Shown here piece by piece: positions 35,615-45,212 of a stretch of 62,916 nucleotides of DNA (its first letter is position 1; every line of letters begins with the position of its first letter). Source of the DNA: Candidatus Endonucleibacter bathymodioli (lineage in GTDB: Bacteria > Pseudomonadota > Gammaproteobacteria > Pseudomonadales > Endozoicomonadaceae); assembly GCA_030674915.1 (NCBI GenBank), contig JASXSV010000019.1:1-62916 (forward strand), read 5' to 3'. A program made the position numbers and the translations under genes. A model generated the notes under the pieces. That model saw only the letters and a list, made by a program, of their open reading frames with translations, was not told the origin of the DNA and ran no database searches.

Positions 35615-37729
35615 ATGGTAATGAAAAGCACATTTAGTGATAAAAAGCACCCTTTTTTTAAAAAACAAGAGCGATCTCTGTTTCTAGTATATAGGATCTG
35701 TATAGTTATAGGTATATTATTTAGTGATGTAAGTTTTGCTGGAGTTGGTTCTGCATATGAAAGATTGAGTCTTAGACAATCTTCTTATAAGACGGATATG
35801 TATACCTTTCCTGTATTAACTAATATAAACTATCAACAGTTAGCTAAAGCAGGATTTTTCTGTTTGGGGTATGACATGATTCAATGCTTTTGTTGTGATA
35901 AAAAAATTAAACCTGGTATGGATATGCCACTTGGTGACTTGAAAGAAGAATGTCATGATACTAACTGTTATTATATTAAAAATATCACGCATGATGATCT
36001 ACGTGAGCTAGAAATGATAATCTCTCCTATGAACGTGGCAGATCAAATCACACATGCTCTAATTGGGCAGCAGTTGAGTGAAGCTACTGGTATATCAAAT
36101 AACCAACATGATATTACACCAAACTTTGAAATTCAATCCTCAGCGTCGAACATGTTTGTTCCTGTATTAGAAGAAAAATCGGTTAGACGTGAAGATCCAG
36201 AACCATGTAGTGATAAAGTTGGTGTTGTCTATCCCAATGCATTACAGAGATTATATATGACCACGAATGCTATCAAGGTGGAACAACAACATATTTGGGA
36301 AGATATTCATGGTATACTCAAAAAACATGGCGTTTATAGATTAGGTTTATCTTTTGATATGCAAGATGCTGGCCCATCATTCCCAGTTATTAGAAGAGAG
36401 TCAGATTATTGTTGCGATTTTTTTGATGCGCATCAATTAAAGAATGTTTTTTTTAGTTCTGATAGTTTTCTTATTTTATCATTAATGTTGGAAATGGACC
36501 GTAAACTTGCGTGGGAAGTAGAGAGAATGGATTCTTCTAGTCGCACTGCACTACTAGGTAGTTTTAAAGAAATGCGACTATTGTATCCGGTATCTAAGAC
36601 AATCGTACGAGGGTGTGACAAATCAATTAGTAATACCGTACGCGGGTGTGACAAAGCAATCCAGGAAGTTATTAGTAATACAGGGGTGTTATTTGAGGGG
36701 GTGGATGTGGTTGATACTGACATTGGTGCTTTATTATTAGTGGCTCCTAGGTTCTTATTATTAAATAACGAAACCTCTCTTGCTGAATTGTCTGGTTTAG
36801 TATATAACTTAAGCAAAATGTTTTACGAAAAAGCTCTTGTTACTAAAATTTATGATTGCTTGAGATACAATGGGCATGAATCGGGATTCTCTTTGAAGTT
36901 GGCTGGTGTGTCACTAATGCCGACAGATAAAGAAATGGCATTTTTAATGAGTCAGCATATCAGTACCATTTCTTTATGGTCTTTGTTGACAAGGATAAAG
37001 CATAAAGATTCTGTTCCAGAGTTTATAGACGCTAACGATATAGAACAATATTCAGCAGTAGAAAACATGTCAAGTATTATATTGGAATCTGCAATATCTG
37101 TATTCGGAGACAGAGAAAAATTAAAGTTAAGGATTAATCATGTTGCTGGCATGAGAGGGAAAGGGAATAGTATAATAATCACAGATGAAAAATTAGAAGA
37201 GTGCTTTGCACATTTTAATAACGGTTTTTTAAACTATGACCTGTTTGAGTTAACTGATAAAGATTGTTTCCATAGGTTATTTCCTAGTGGAAAGTTCAGA
37301 TCGTTGTGTGTTCAAAGTGGGGAAAAATTGGTTGAAGACGTTTGCTGCCACGTTTGTACAGAGCTACTTGAGGTCGGTAAAACGAAGATGATAGGATTTG
37401 AAAGTTGTAGTCATTTTTTTGATAAGGTATGCTGGATTAATTGTGTGCAATTCTGTAGTTCACGTTGTCCGCTCTGTAGGAAATGTTTTGAAAATCCTTT
37501 TGAGTATATCTATCCAGGTAAAGGTGCTGAGATTAAGAAGCTTAATAAAGATTTGGTATTTCCTGTGCATAATATAGAGGGAAATGACAGTGTTCCGGAG
37601 CTATGGGAAAATGACAGTATGCCGGAGCTAGAGGAAAATGACAGTATGCCGGAGCTGGAAGAACTAGGCTATTCCGTTCCAGATTCTTATCCCGATCGTG
37701 ACCACAATTTGCGGTGTATAATTATGTGA
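35615..37729 (+). CDS. BIR-like / RING-finger protein with CIIM tail (RING paralog 3)
   Basis: 704 residues; the ATG at 35615 is fixed because the upstream ATG of its paralogs has decayed here. Signal-like segment: LVYRICIVIGILFSDVSFAG. BIR-like domain: IQCFCCDKK...ECHDTNC. Conserved helical middle, including DVVDTDIGALLLVAPRFLLL and MAFLMSQHISTISLWSLL, and a short internal duplication (IVRGCDKSISNT/VRGCDKAI). RING at 578-621: CHVC...SCSHFFDKVC...CPLC, all ligands present with Asp in the H position. After it three copies of a 10-residue END-SMPELE repeat. The end LRCIIM is a near-ideal CaaX box; X=Met would predict farnesylation. The most complete family member; host ubiquitin-ligase mimic by inference. 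Confidence 0.8.
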   Translation: MVMKSTFSDKKHPFFKKQERSLFLVYRICIVIGILFSDVSFAGVGSAYERLSLRQSSYKTDMYTFPVLTNINYQQLAKAGFFCLGYDMIQCFCCDKKIKPGMDMPLGDLKEECHDTNCYYIKNITHDDLRELEMIISPMNVADQITHALIGQQLSEATGISNNQHDITPNFEIQSSASNMFVPVLEEKSVRREDPEPCSDKVGVVYPNALQRLYMTTNAIKVEQQHIWEDIHGILKKHGVYRLGLSFDMQDAGPSFPVIRRESDYCCDFFDAHQLKNVFFSSDSFLILSLMLEMDRKLAWEVERMDSSSRTALLGSFKEMRLLYPVSKTIVRGCDKSISNTVRGCDKAIQEVISNTGVLFEGVDVVDTDIGALLLVAPRFLLLNNETSLAELSGLVYNLSKMFYEKALVTKIYDCLRYNGHESGFSLKLAGVSLMPTDKEMAFLMSQHISTISLWSLLTRIKHKDSVPEFIDANDIEQYSAVENMSSIILESAISVFGDREKLKLRINHVAGMRGKGNSIIITDEKLEECFAHFNNGFLNYDLFELTDKDCFHRLFPSGKFRSLCVQSGEKLVEDVCCHVCTELLEVGKTKMIGFESCSHFFDKVCWINCVQFCSSRCPLCRKCFENPFEYIYPGKGAEIKKLNKDLVFPVHNIEGNDSVPELWENDSMPELEENDSMPELEELGYSVPDSYPDRDHNLRCIIM

Positions 37730-37759
37730 TTCAGTTACTTGGTGAGTCACCTCTCCCAG

Positions 37760-37890
37760 AATACCAGTTATACATGGAGTGAGTAGCAGCAAACGAGTTA
37801 AACCATATGATCCTACTATTATTAGTGGGTGATTATGGTGAGTAATAGCAGTCAGCATCTAGACTTAATCAAGGGGGGAATAGGTTATAC
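37760..37890 (+). repeat. MITE-like repeat after RING paralog 3
   Basis: Left end AATACCAGTTATACATGGAG 31 bp after the stop codon; core CATATGATCCTACTATTATTAGTGG then GAGTAATAGCAGTCAGCATCTAGAC; right end AATCAAGGGGGGAATAGGTTATAC. Very similar to the copy at 30726. Confidence 0.75.
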
Positions 37891-37907
37891 GGACTGTATT
37901 GTTTTTT

Positions 37908-38063
37908 TCATTTTCTGCGAAATAGACTAAACCAGAATAGCCCTTCAAACAGAAAGCCTAGAACAATAAAAAATACTCCTCCAGCAGGAGCGACAAAGAC
38001 GTAACACGCTATGGCTAAAATAAAGCACGCCAAAGTTACAACCCCTCTTTTAAATCTATTCAT
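37908..38063 (-). CDS. Small two-helix membrane protein
   Basis: 51 residues, too short for many ORF finders. MNRFKRGVVTLACFILAIAC is a positively charged start and first membrane helix; a VAPAGG turn, a second hydrophobic helix (FFIVLGFLFEGLFWFSLF) and the basic end RRK follow. A GGAG lies upstream but at a long distance (about 15 bp). It resembles small hypothetical inner-membrane proteins of Gammaproteobacteria with a PxGG turn and a terminal LFRRK; function unknown. The charge pattern and clean hydrophobic helices make it a plausible real gene among otherwise decayed DNA. Confidence 0.5.
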   Translation of the reverse strand: MNRFKRGVVTLACFILAIACYVFVAPAGGVFFIVLGFLFEGLFWFSLFRRK

Positions 38064-38885
38064 GATTTTTCAAATTTCTCCATATTATTGAATAATTGAC
38101 GATTGACCCATTGAGGTTGTGAGAGGTATCTCCTTGCCAGTGGCCGACACCTTTCTTCAGATCCATACACTTATGGTCTCATTCATATCCACATTATTAT
38201 GAATTAAACAGGATTCATTATCAACAGCAGTGGCTGCTGGCAGCATTTTTCTTTGCGAAGGGAAATGCATGGTCATTGGTTTTTTAGTAGACGATAGTTG
38301 TCTGGTAATCAATTACTCTCATTAAAAGACTCTAGGCCTATAAGCTCTGCAGTTTGCTCAGGAGTAAAGCCTAAGCTCATCTACGATCTTGCCTGATGTG
38401 AAGTTTGGTTGCCGTTTTACGCTGCTGTAGGCTGTTGCTATGCATAAACCCCAGGTGCCAGCGATTTAGCCAAGGGATATTATTTTATTGGAGCGGTGCA
38501 GGTCATCATCAGTCCTATGTGCTAAAAATACGAGTTTACAGAGGGATGAATCCAGAGTCGGCGGATTGCAAGAGTTTCCCATGTGATTACGTGGTTCGTT
38601 GTGTGAGAGCTACAGCCTATTAGCAGCTGATTCTCAAATCAATTACTAGGGTGTTGGTTGTTGTGAGAAATATAGGGCTACCAACTTTGTCGTAGTATGG
38701 CTTTAAACATCATCAGCGTAGGCAAAGCCTTATCCCTCTTGGCTTTGCCATGGATAACTGACAGGCGGAGCTCTAAACATGACCAATCAATTGGCTCATG
38801 CGCGCCATCTAACTCTTAGATAATATCGTGAGTGATCAGAATTCCATTTACTAAGCTGTGATGCGTATATTTTCCAAGCCATTGT
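38064..38885 (-). pseudogene. Intergenic with IS30-type and IS5-type remnants
   Basis: About 38510-38670 is the reverse complement of the IS30-type 5' end (CACATGGGAAACTCTTGCAA and GGCTGTAGCTCTCACACAAC read on the minus strand). About 38690-38885 is a heavily decayed minus-strand IS5-family 5' region (ATGGCTTGGAAAATATACGC, GATCACTCACGAT, CATGAGCCAATTGATTGGTC, GGCAAAGCC...AACATCATCA-like), related to the 26489 element. The 72-residue plus frame at 38405 has no support as a gene. 38064-38500 shows nothing recognisable. Confidence 0.55.
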
Positions 38886-39068
38886 ATATACCTTGCTTAC
38901 AGTATCATCTCTATTAATTTTGGTTCTGACTCTTCGGTACTTTTTTATCTGGGTTCTTTTCTCACCTTGTCTGCTTTGTGATTTCTTTGGTTTGCCACTA
39001 TCTGTAGGCTCTGCACCACCAAATTCTTGTGGTTTTTCTGTATTTATATTACCGTCTACTACACTTAG

Positions 39069-41093
39069 TTATTTCATCTGTTCATGCATTTGTACTAAAT
39101 TAGAAACATTTTTTACTTTTTGCATATCGTCTGTTTTCCCCACCTTGTCTATTTTTTGTTTTTTCTTTGTTTTGCCACTATCTATCTTAGGCTTTGCACC
39201 ACCACATGCTTGTGGGTTTTCTTTATTTCTATCGCCATCTACCAAACTCAGTTCTTGTATCTGTTCATATATTTTCACTAAATCAGAAGCATTTTTTACT
39301 TTTTGCACCTCGTCTGTTTTCTCCGCCTTGTCTATTTTTTGTTTTTTCTTTGTTTTTCCATTATCTATCTTAGGAATTGCACCACCACATTCTTGTGGTT
39401 TTTCTGTATTTACATTACCGTCTACTACACTCAGTTCTTTCATCTGTTTATGCATTTGTACTAAATCAGAAACATTTTTTACTTTTTGCACCTCGTCTGT
39501 TTTTTGCATCTTATCTGTTCTTTGTTTTTTCTTTGTTTTGCTACTAGCTATCTTAGGAGTTGTACCACCACATGCTTGTGGTTTTTCTGTGTTTCTATTA
39601 CCATCTACTAGACTAAATTTGTGCATCTGCTCATACTTTTTTATTAAGTTAGCAGTATTTTGTGTTGTAAATGGTTTTGTCGGAATTGTTTCTTCAATGT
39701 CACATATTGTTTTTTCTGTTTCAGGTTGGCATTCTGTAGGATCATGCTCTGAATTTCTTCTATTACAGCACCGTATTGATGTCTTGCTTTTTGTCCTATG
39801 TTTTTTCTTAGCTGCATTTTCATCTACGGGTTTTCTTATGCGGGTTTTCTTGGGATCATCAGGTGTATAATCGCACGAGTATTGTCCCTCTGCTCCTTCT
39901 GCTCCTTCTGCAGGCTGTATGGCTAATAATCTTTCACTTACTACAGAAATATTTTCTCTATTATTGCCTCTTCTTACCCCTCTGCCTACTCCCAAATTAG
40001 AAAATATATTTTGGACTAATGTTTTTGGGTTTGTATTATTATCTGCGGTAATGGTGCCTTGGAGCTCAAGACGTCCTGGGGTGTTTGATTCCCTTACCGT
40101 ACAAGTAAATGATGTTGTTTTATAAAGATTATCGGTATATATTGCTACTATTGTTGTCTGGTTTTCATCAGTAGCCATAGAATCAGGGTCATCATCATCA
40201 GGATTAACAGCATAACGTAAAAGACACAAAGGAATAACTATAAGAAAAGGAATACCTCCTGCGATAAGAATGATAGGAGGAAGTCTTGATTCTGTAAATA
40301 AAGTGTGCAGGTTATAATACATAGTAGACTCTGTATGAATGTACCTCATAATTTCATCTGCAGTTAGCGTAACATCTGAAGGTGTTGTGCTAATAATAAA
40401 TGGTGGCTTATGCTTTTCTGAGCTCCAATAGCAGGACGCATCGTCTATCTGCCCGTGAAGTGTTATGTTTTTAACCTTCATATAAGTTGGATTAACTGGT
40501 GAATATCCATCACTACATGCACATAACTGACGATATGTAATACCGTCATGCGGAAGTGAATCATTTCTGTCTACTTGTCCCTCAGAATCACACGTATCTT
40601 CTCGAATACGGCAGTTAACAGGATCAGTAGAGAATGTGAGTTCTGGTGATATAAATGGGTCCGGGCACTTAGCATAATCAAAATTAAGTTGTAGCGAACT
40701 AAAAACCCCGCGGTGACCCTGAGTAATCCAAAAAGTTTTTTTGCATGTTTCAATATATATTGTGCCATCTTGTTTATTGCGTCTGCCTTGCGCATCTTGT
40801 AGGCAATTATAATACAAATGGTCCTTACAAGTGAGTCGTGCCACATAGCTCTGTTCCATTTCTCCTGGGCAGCGTGTAGTTCGGTAGCCTGGTATCCCTG
40901 CTTGAGCAGCATTAAAAGGTAGTGTTATATTAAGATGCCATTTGTGGTATGCTATTTGAGTTTCGCTTGTGGTAACAAAATTGGTAGAAAGCAAGAAAGC
41001 TTTTAAAACCATATCTAGTAGGTTTATAGCATAAGTTTGATTACTAATGCACACTAGAATAAAGAAAATAGAAGTCTTTGTTTTATTGCTCAT
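39069..41093 (-). CDS. Cys-rich membrane protein with C-terminal repeats
   Basis: 674 residues. Signal peptide: SIFFILVCISNQTYA. About residues 25-260 form a cysteine-rich ectodomain (many C pairs: TTRCPGEM, ARLTCKDHLYYNC, DPVNCRIREDTC, QLCACSDGYSP). A single membrane helix (PIILIAGGIPFLIVIPLCLL, about 272-291) is followed by an acidic DDDDPD stretch. The inner part is lysine-rich and ends in three to four imperfect repeats of about 60 residues, each with LVxxxxQM..LSVVDGNxNTEKPQxCGG and KTKKKQ. A TAA replaces a Glu codon in the fourth repeat (MK*LSVVDGN); the repeat reads on in frame past the stop, so the C-terminus is truncated. The architecture looks like a type I receptor, but no family is recognised. 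AAGCAA-type plus-strand frames over it are shadows. Confidence 0.65.
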   Translation of the reverse strand: MSNKTKTSIFFILVCISNQTYAINLLDMVLKAFLLSTNFVTTSETQIAYHKWHLNITLPFNAAQAGIPGYRTTRCPGEMEQSYVARLTCKDHLYYNCLQDAQGRRNKQDGTIYIETCKKTFWITQGHRGVFSSLQLNFDYAKCPDPFISPELTFSTDPVNCRIREDTCDSEGQVDRNDSLPHDGITYRQLCACSDGYSPVNPTYMKVKNITLHGQIDDASCYWSSEKHKPPFIISTTPSDVTLTADEIMRYIHTESTMYYNLHTLFTESRLPPIILIAGGIPFLIVIPLCLLRYAVNPDDDDPDSMATDENQTTIVAIYTDNLYKTTSFTCTVRESNTPGRLELQGTITADNNTNPKTLVQNIFSNLGVGRGVRRGNNRENISVVSERLLAIQPAEGAEGAEGQYSCDYTPDDPKKTRIRKPVDENAAKKKHRTKSKTSIRCCNRRNSEHDPTECQPETEKTICDIEETIPTKPFTTQNTANLIKKYEQMHKFSLVDGNRNTEKPQACGGTTPKIASSKTKKKQRTDKMQKTDEVQKVKNVSDLVQMHKQMKELSVVDGNVNTEKPQECGGAIPKIDNGKTKKKQKIDKAEKTDEVQKVKNASDLVKIYEQIQELSLVDGDRNKENPQACGGAKPKIDSGKTKKKQKIDKVGKTDDMQKVKNVSNLVQMHEQMK

Positions 41094-42235
41094 AATTACC
41101 TCATAATATTATATTGTGAAAGCGAACACTAATAATTGAGTGTGCGCTATAGTACAATATAAATTGCTTCATTGATTGGCTTGCCGAATCGGCCACAATT
41201 AGTAGGTAGTAGGTAGTAGGTAGTAGGTAGTAGGTAGTAGGTATTCATAATTATGCACCTGATTTTACTTTGAATGGCAGTTTTGAAGGTTTGTTGCAAG
41301 TTTATAGTAATGAGCCTTAAACCAGATAAAATCGGGTATATTATGCCCGCAAACTATTTGAAAACATCGTCACTACTTGAAATACTCGGAACATAGTGCA
41401 TGGTATTGTCTACCTACTAGTAACTTCTAATATGTACTAGAATCATTTCTTTATGAGGATGAGATGGTAACGAATGTTATGTTGTTGGTCAAGCTTTTTT
41501 TTGGCGATTAGAAGCTATCTAGAAATATTCTTATTTCCAGTCACTTATACGACGCTGGGTTATGACTGCTCGGTCGCTCCGAAGTGTAATGTTTGTAAAT
41601 GTAATTCCTAGTAGCATCAGTTGTCACCTCTTTAGTTCCATACTTTGTTTAGGTATATTTTGGTCTTCAGGCTTTTTAAAAAACTTTTCAATGGCGCATT
41701 ATCTCGGCAATGTCCTTTGCTCACATATTTTGCTTTATTTGGTATTTCCAAATAAATTATTATAGCCAAACTGATATAATGACAGCCTTTATCCGAATTA
41801 TTACTCTCCGTTTATGCTCAGAGCCTCGTAAGTATTTAGAGTATTTGAAAAGTAGAATTATATCGTAACCTGTGGGCAGAATTTTCTTAACTGATCCAGC
41901 AATTTTAACAGGAAAGCAAGCTGTTTTTTATAAGACAATTTACTGCGCGGATATAAGCAAAAAATGCAAACGATATAGTGTGTACTTTAAGGCCGCAGAT
42001 GTCTATATTTATTCATAATATTGGCCGTAACATACTTGGCTAAGTGTACTTTAAATAGGAAGCTAACTTTAGATCAGAGCTAAATTATCCACTAAGGTTG
42101 CTTGATTAACGGGGGGCAGTTCAATCCATAGAATAAGATAAATCGCTCACCTAATTTATCACTACGATAATTGAGTGTTACAAAAATACAGGAATGTAGC
42201 ATGTTTATAATTGCGATTATTTACTGATATTTTGC
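41094..42235. other. 1.1 kb without a supported gene
   Basis: A 7-bp tandem repeat (GTAGGTA, about six copies) lies at 41201-41243. A 67-residue plus frame at 41562 has no ribosome-binding site or known motif. About 42035-42085 resembles 35285-35340. The region follows rodA, where related genomes usually carry mltB, rlpA and dacA; none is visible here. Confidence 0.5.
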
Positions 42236-43381
42236 CTAAGGTTGCCTAGAAAAGCTCCTGTTAGTATGTACCGACATTAATATTCCAAAACCAATCATAA
42301 TTGTTACAAGAGACGTGCCTCCTCGACTGATTAACGGCAACGGGACACCGACGACAGGCAATATGCCGCTGACCATGCCTATGTTGACAAAGATATAAAC
42401 GAAAAAAGTTATGATGATGCTGCCGGCAAGTAAACGATTGAAAAGAGTCTGGGTGTTGAGTGTGATAAATACCCCCCGGCCAATGATGAGTGCATATATG
42501 GTCATAAGCGCTAAGCAACCGAAAAAACCAAACTCTTCTGCTAGTACAGCAATAATAAAGTCAGTGTGACTTTCTGGTAAAAATTGTAGATGAGATTGCG
42601 TGCCCATTAACCAGCCTTTGCCATATAATCCACCAGAACCTATCGCAATGCGTGATTGAATAATATTCCAGCCTGCGCCCAAAGGATCGCTTTCAGGATA
42701 TAAAAATGTTAATACACGTTGTTTCTGATAATTGTGCATAATGTAATGCCAAAGCACATATATTAAAGGCATTGCAAATAATATAGCTGAAAAAATCAGT
42801 CTTTTTCTAAGCCCAGCTAATAATAATGTGAGTATGCCAGACACTCCGATCAAAATGGATGTCCCCAAATCAGGTTGTTTTGCAATCAAAATAACCGGAA
42901 TGGAAATAATAAACAAAGATACGACAATATTTTCAAATGAAGGAGGCAAGTGGCGTTTAGCTAGGTACGTAGCCACTATAATAGGCATGACCAGTTTAAT
43001 GGCCTCTGAGGGCTGAAAGCGAACTCCTAGCAACTGAATCCATCTCTGAGCTCCTTTAGATTGAGTTCCAAATACTAATACGACTAGCAAAAGCATGATG
43101 CCTATAATATAAAGGTATTTTGACCAAATCATAAATAATCTTGGCGGTATCTGGGCGACACAAAGCATTATGATAAAACCGATCAATAAATAGACGGATT
43201 GCCGTATAACAATATCAATATCCTTTCCTGACGCACTATAAATGATAAATAAGCCTGATGCTGATAGCAACAATAATAACCATGTCATTGGGAGGTCTAT
43301 ATGCAAGCGCTGCGACCATCCAATATCTTTACCAAAACCATGAGTAAACTGCAGCTGCCTGACAAAATCTTGATCTTGCAT
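42236..43381 (-). CDS. rodA: Rod-shape peptidoglycan glycosyltransferase RodA
   Basis: 381 residues, a SEDS-family polytopic membrane protein with about ten hydrophobic segments. It polymerises lipid II during cylindrical growth together with PBP2. Family landmarks: GKDIGWSQRLHIDLPMTWLLLL start, AQRWIQLLGVRFQPSEAIKL (PSE motif), KQPDLGTSILIG, PESHTDFIIAVLAEEFG near residue 270, and GVPLPLISRGGTSL near the C-terminus. It begins one base after the mrdA stop codon, indicating translational coupling. Length is normal (E. coli 370). Intact. Confidence 0.96.
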   Translation of the reverse strand: MQDQDFVRQLQFTHGFGKDIGWSQRLHIDLPMTWLLLLLSASGLFIIYSASGKDIDIVIRQSVYLLIGFIIMLCVAQIPPRLFMIWSKYLYIIGIMLLLVVLVFGTQSKGAQRWIQLLGVRFQPSEAIKLVMPIIVATYLAKRHLPPSFENIVVSLFIISIPVILIAKQPDLGTSILIGVSGILTLLLAGLRKRLIFSAILFAMPLIYVLWHYIMHNYQKQRVLTFLYPESDPLGAGWNIIQSRIAIGSGGLYGKGWLMGTQSHLQFLPESHTDFIIAVLAEEFGFFGCLALMTIYALIIGRGVFITLNTQTLFNRLLAGSIIITFFVYIFVNIGMVSGILPVVGVPLPLISRGGTSLVTIMIGFGILMSVHTNRSFSRQP

Positions 43382-43382
43382 A

Positions 43383-45212
43383 CTACTTTCCCTTCTTTTG
43401 TAATATTGGCAGCAAGTATGCGTCTATGACCTTCCGTGCAATGTTGGAGGCTCCTGATCTATTTTCTAAAATGACAGAAATTGCTATCAGGGGCTCATCC
43501 ATAGGGGCAAAGGCGATGAAAAGACTATGGTCTCGTTCAACCTCTTTAAGCTGATCCGCGTGATATTGTTTTCCTTGAGCAATTCCCACAACCTGAGCAG
43601 TACCAGTTTTAGCGGCCATTGAGTATTTTATACCGCGCCCAATCCTCCAGTATGCAGTTCCTTTTGGAGAACTTACTACTTCTCCCATAGCATTAATAAT
43701 TAAGTCCCAAATTTCAGGAGCTAAATTAATATTACCACCCCAACTTGCCGGTTTCAGGTGGAGGATAGGGTTTTTTGCCAATTGAGGCTGCACATGCTTA
43801 CCTCTGTTAGCAATCAAAGATACCATTTCTACCAACTGTAGTGGCGTAGTTAGCATATACCCTTGACCAATAATCGCAATGGCTGTTTCCCCAGGATACC
43901 AAGGTTGTCCGTGGAGTCGCCGCTTCCATGCTTTTGAAGGTAGCAATCCAGGGCGCTCTTCATTAATATCAATTCCGGTTTTACGACCTAATCCAAATTG
44001 ACTTCCAAAAGTATAGATATTATTAATTCCTAGCTTGGAGGAGTGGGTATAAAAATAGGTATCATTAGACACATAAATAGCTTTATAAAGATCAACCCAT
44101 CCGTGCCCCTGACGTTTCCAATTTCGAAAACGGTGCTCGCTACCCTTGAATTGAAACCAGCCTTTGTCATAGATTAGGTCCGAAGCATCAACTATATTAT
44201 TGGCAAGCAATGCCAGCGCCATTACGGGTTTAATGGTTGATGCAGGGGGGTATTCGCCTAGGCTCGCACGGTTATAGAGAGGTTTGGTAATACTGGTATT
44301 CAGGCTATTATAGGTTTTATGGTCTATACCGGTTACAAATAAATTAGGGTCAAATGATGGACTGCTAACCATGGCAAGTACTCCACCGGTGCTTGGATCC
44401 ATAGCTATAATAGCACCTAGTTGTCCTTTCATGGCATCGATGGCAGTTTTCTGCAAATTAGTATCAAGATACAAGTGCAATTCCTGTCCTGATACAGGAT
44501 TTTCTTGTTTCAAAACCCGAAGAATACGCCCCCTGGCGTTACTCTCAACTTCCTGATAACCGGGTTTGCCATGCAAAACAGACTCATAATATTTTTCTAG
44601 CCCTATTTTGCCGAAACTGTGAGTACCTCTATAGAGTGATTCATCAATTTCTTTTAGCTCTCTTTCGTTAATTCTACCTACGTATCCAACACTATGGGCA
44701 TAAACGTATCCTTCAGGATAGTGGCGCACTAACTCGGCATTAATTTCTACACCAGGCAATTTGAATTGATTAACCGTTATAAGAGCTATCTCTTCATCCG
44801 TTAGGTCAAACTTCAACGGAATAGCTTCAAAAGGTCGCCCTCGACGTGAGCGTTGCTTATAACGATCGGTCTCACTTTCAGAAATAGGAATGAGTTCTGT
44901 AATACTTGCTAGCAATTCTTGGATGTTTTGTGATCGTTCATGAACAATGGACAAGATTAGACTAGGACGGTTTGCGACTATAATCTTACCATTGGTATCG
45001 TATATTAATCCTCTAGGCGGAGGCAAGGCGCGGAGGTGAACTCTATTTTCATAGGATTGTGTTGACATCTTTTGGTAGAGAATGACCTGAAGATACAAAA
45101 TTCTAGACAATAGTCCTGCAGATAGGCATAGCATAAAAACCACGGCAACCCAGACCCTGATAGTGACAATTTTTGCTTCGGCTACATGATCCTTTAACGT
45201 CTCTATCGGCAT
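43383..45212 (-). CDS. mrdA: Penicillin-binding protein 2
   Basis: 609 residues. The class B transpeptidase of the elongasome, crosslinking peptidoglycan with RodA. One N-terminal membrane anchor (VAVVFMLCLSAGLLSRILYL) is followed by the dimerisation/pedestal region (HLRALPPPRGLIYDTNGK) and the transpeptidase domain with SxxK in PPASTIKPVMALALL, SxN-like in YVSNDTYFY, and KTGT in MAAKTGTAQVVG. The family-specific EIDESLYRGTHSFGKIGLEKYYE is present. Length is close to E. coli PBP2 (633). It lies 238 bp from rlmH on the same strand, a larger gap than usual for this cluster. Confidence 0.96.
   Translation of the reverse strand: MPIETLKDHVAEAKIVTIRVWVAVVFMLCLSAGLLSRILYLQVILYQKMSTQSYENRVHLRALPPPRGLIYDTNGKIIVANRPSLILSIVHERSQNIQELLASITELIPISESETDRYKQRSRRGRPFEAIPLKFDLTDEEIALITVNQFKLPGVEINAELVRHYPEGYVYAHSVGYVGRINERELKEIDESLYRGTHSFGKIGLEKYYESVLHGKPGYQEVESNARGRILRVLKQENPVSGQELHLYLDTNLQKTAIDAMKGQLGAIIAMDPSTGGVLAMVSSPSFDPNLFVTGIDHKTYNSLNTSITKPLYNRASLGEYPPASTIKPVMALALLANNIVDASDLIYDKGWFQFKGSEHRFRNWKRQGHGWVDLYKAIYVSNDTYFYTHSSKLGINNIYTFGSQFGLGRKTGIDINEERPGLLPSKAWKRRLHGQPWYPGETAIAIIGQGYMLTTPLQLVEMVSLIANRGKHVQPQLAKNPILHLKPASWGGNINLAPEIWDLIINAMGEVVSSPKGTAYWRIGRGIKYSMAAKTGTAQVVGIAQGKQYHADQLKEVERDHSLFIAFAPMDEPLIAISVILENRSGASNIARKVIDAYLLPILQKKGK

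Noticed and set aside
38893..39870. 325-codon plus-strand open frame with hydrophobic, Cys/Phe-rich repeats
   Set aside because: It is the antisense shadow of the repeat region of the minus-strand Cys-rich membrane protein; the minus frame has a signal peptide, membrane helix and sensible composition.
41562..41765. 67-codon plus-strand open frame in the gap before rodA
   Set aside because: No ribosome-binding site, no recognisable motif, and the sequence looks like decayed spacer.
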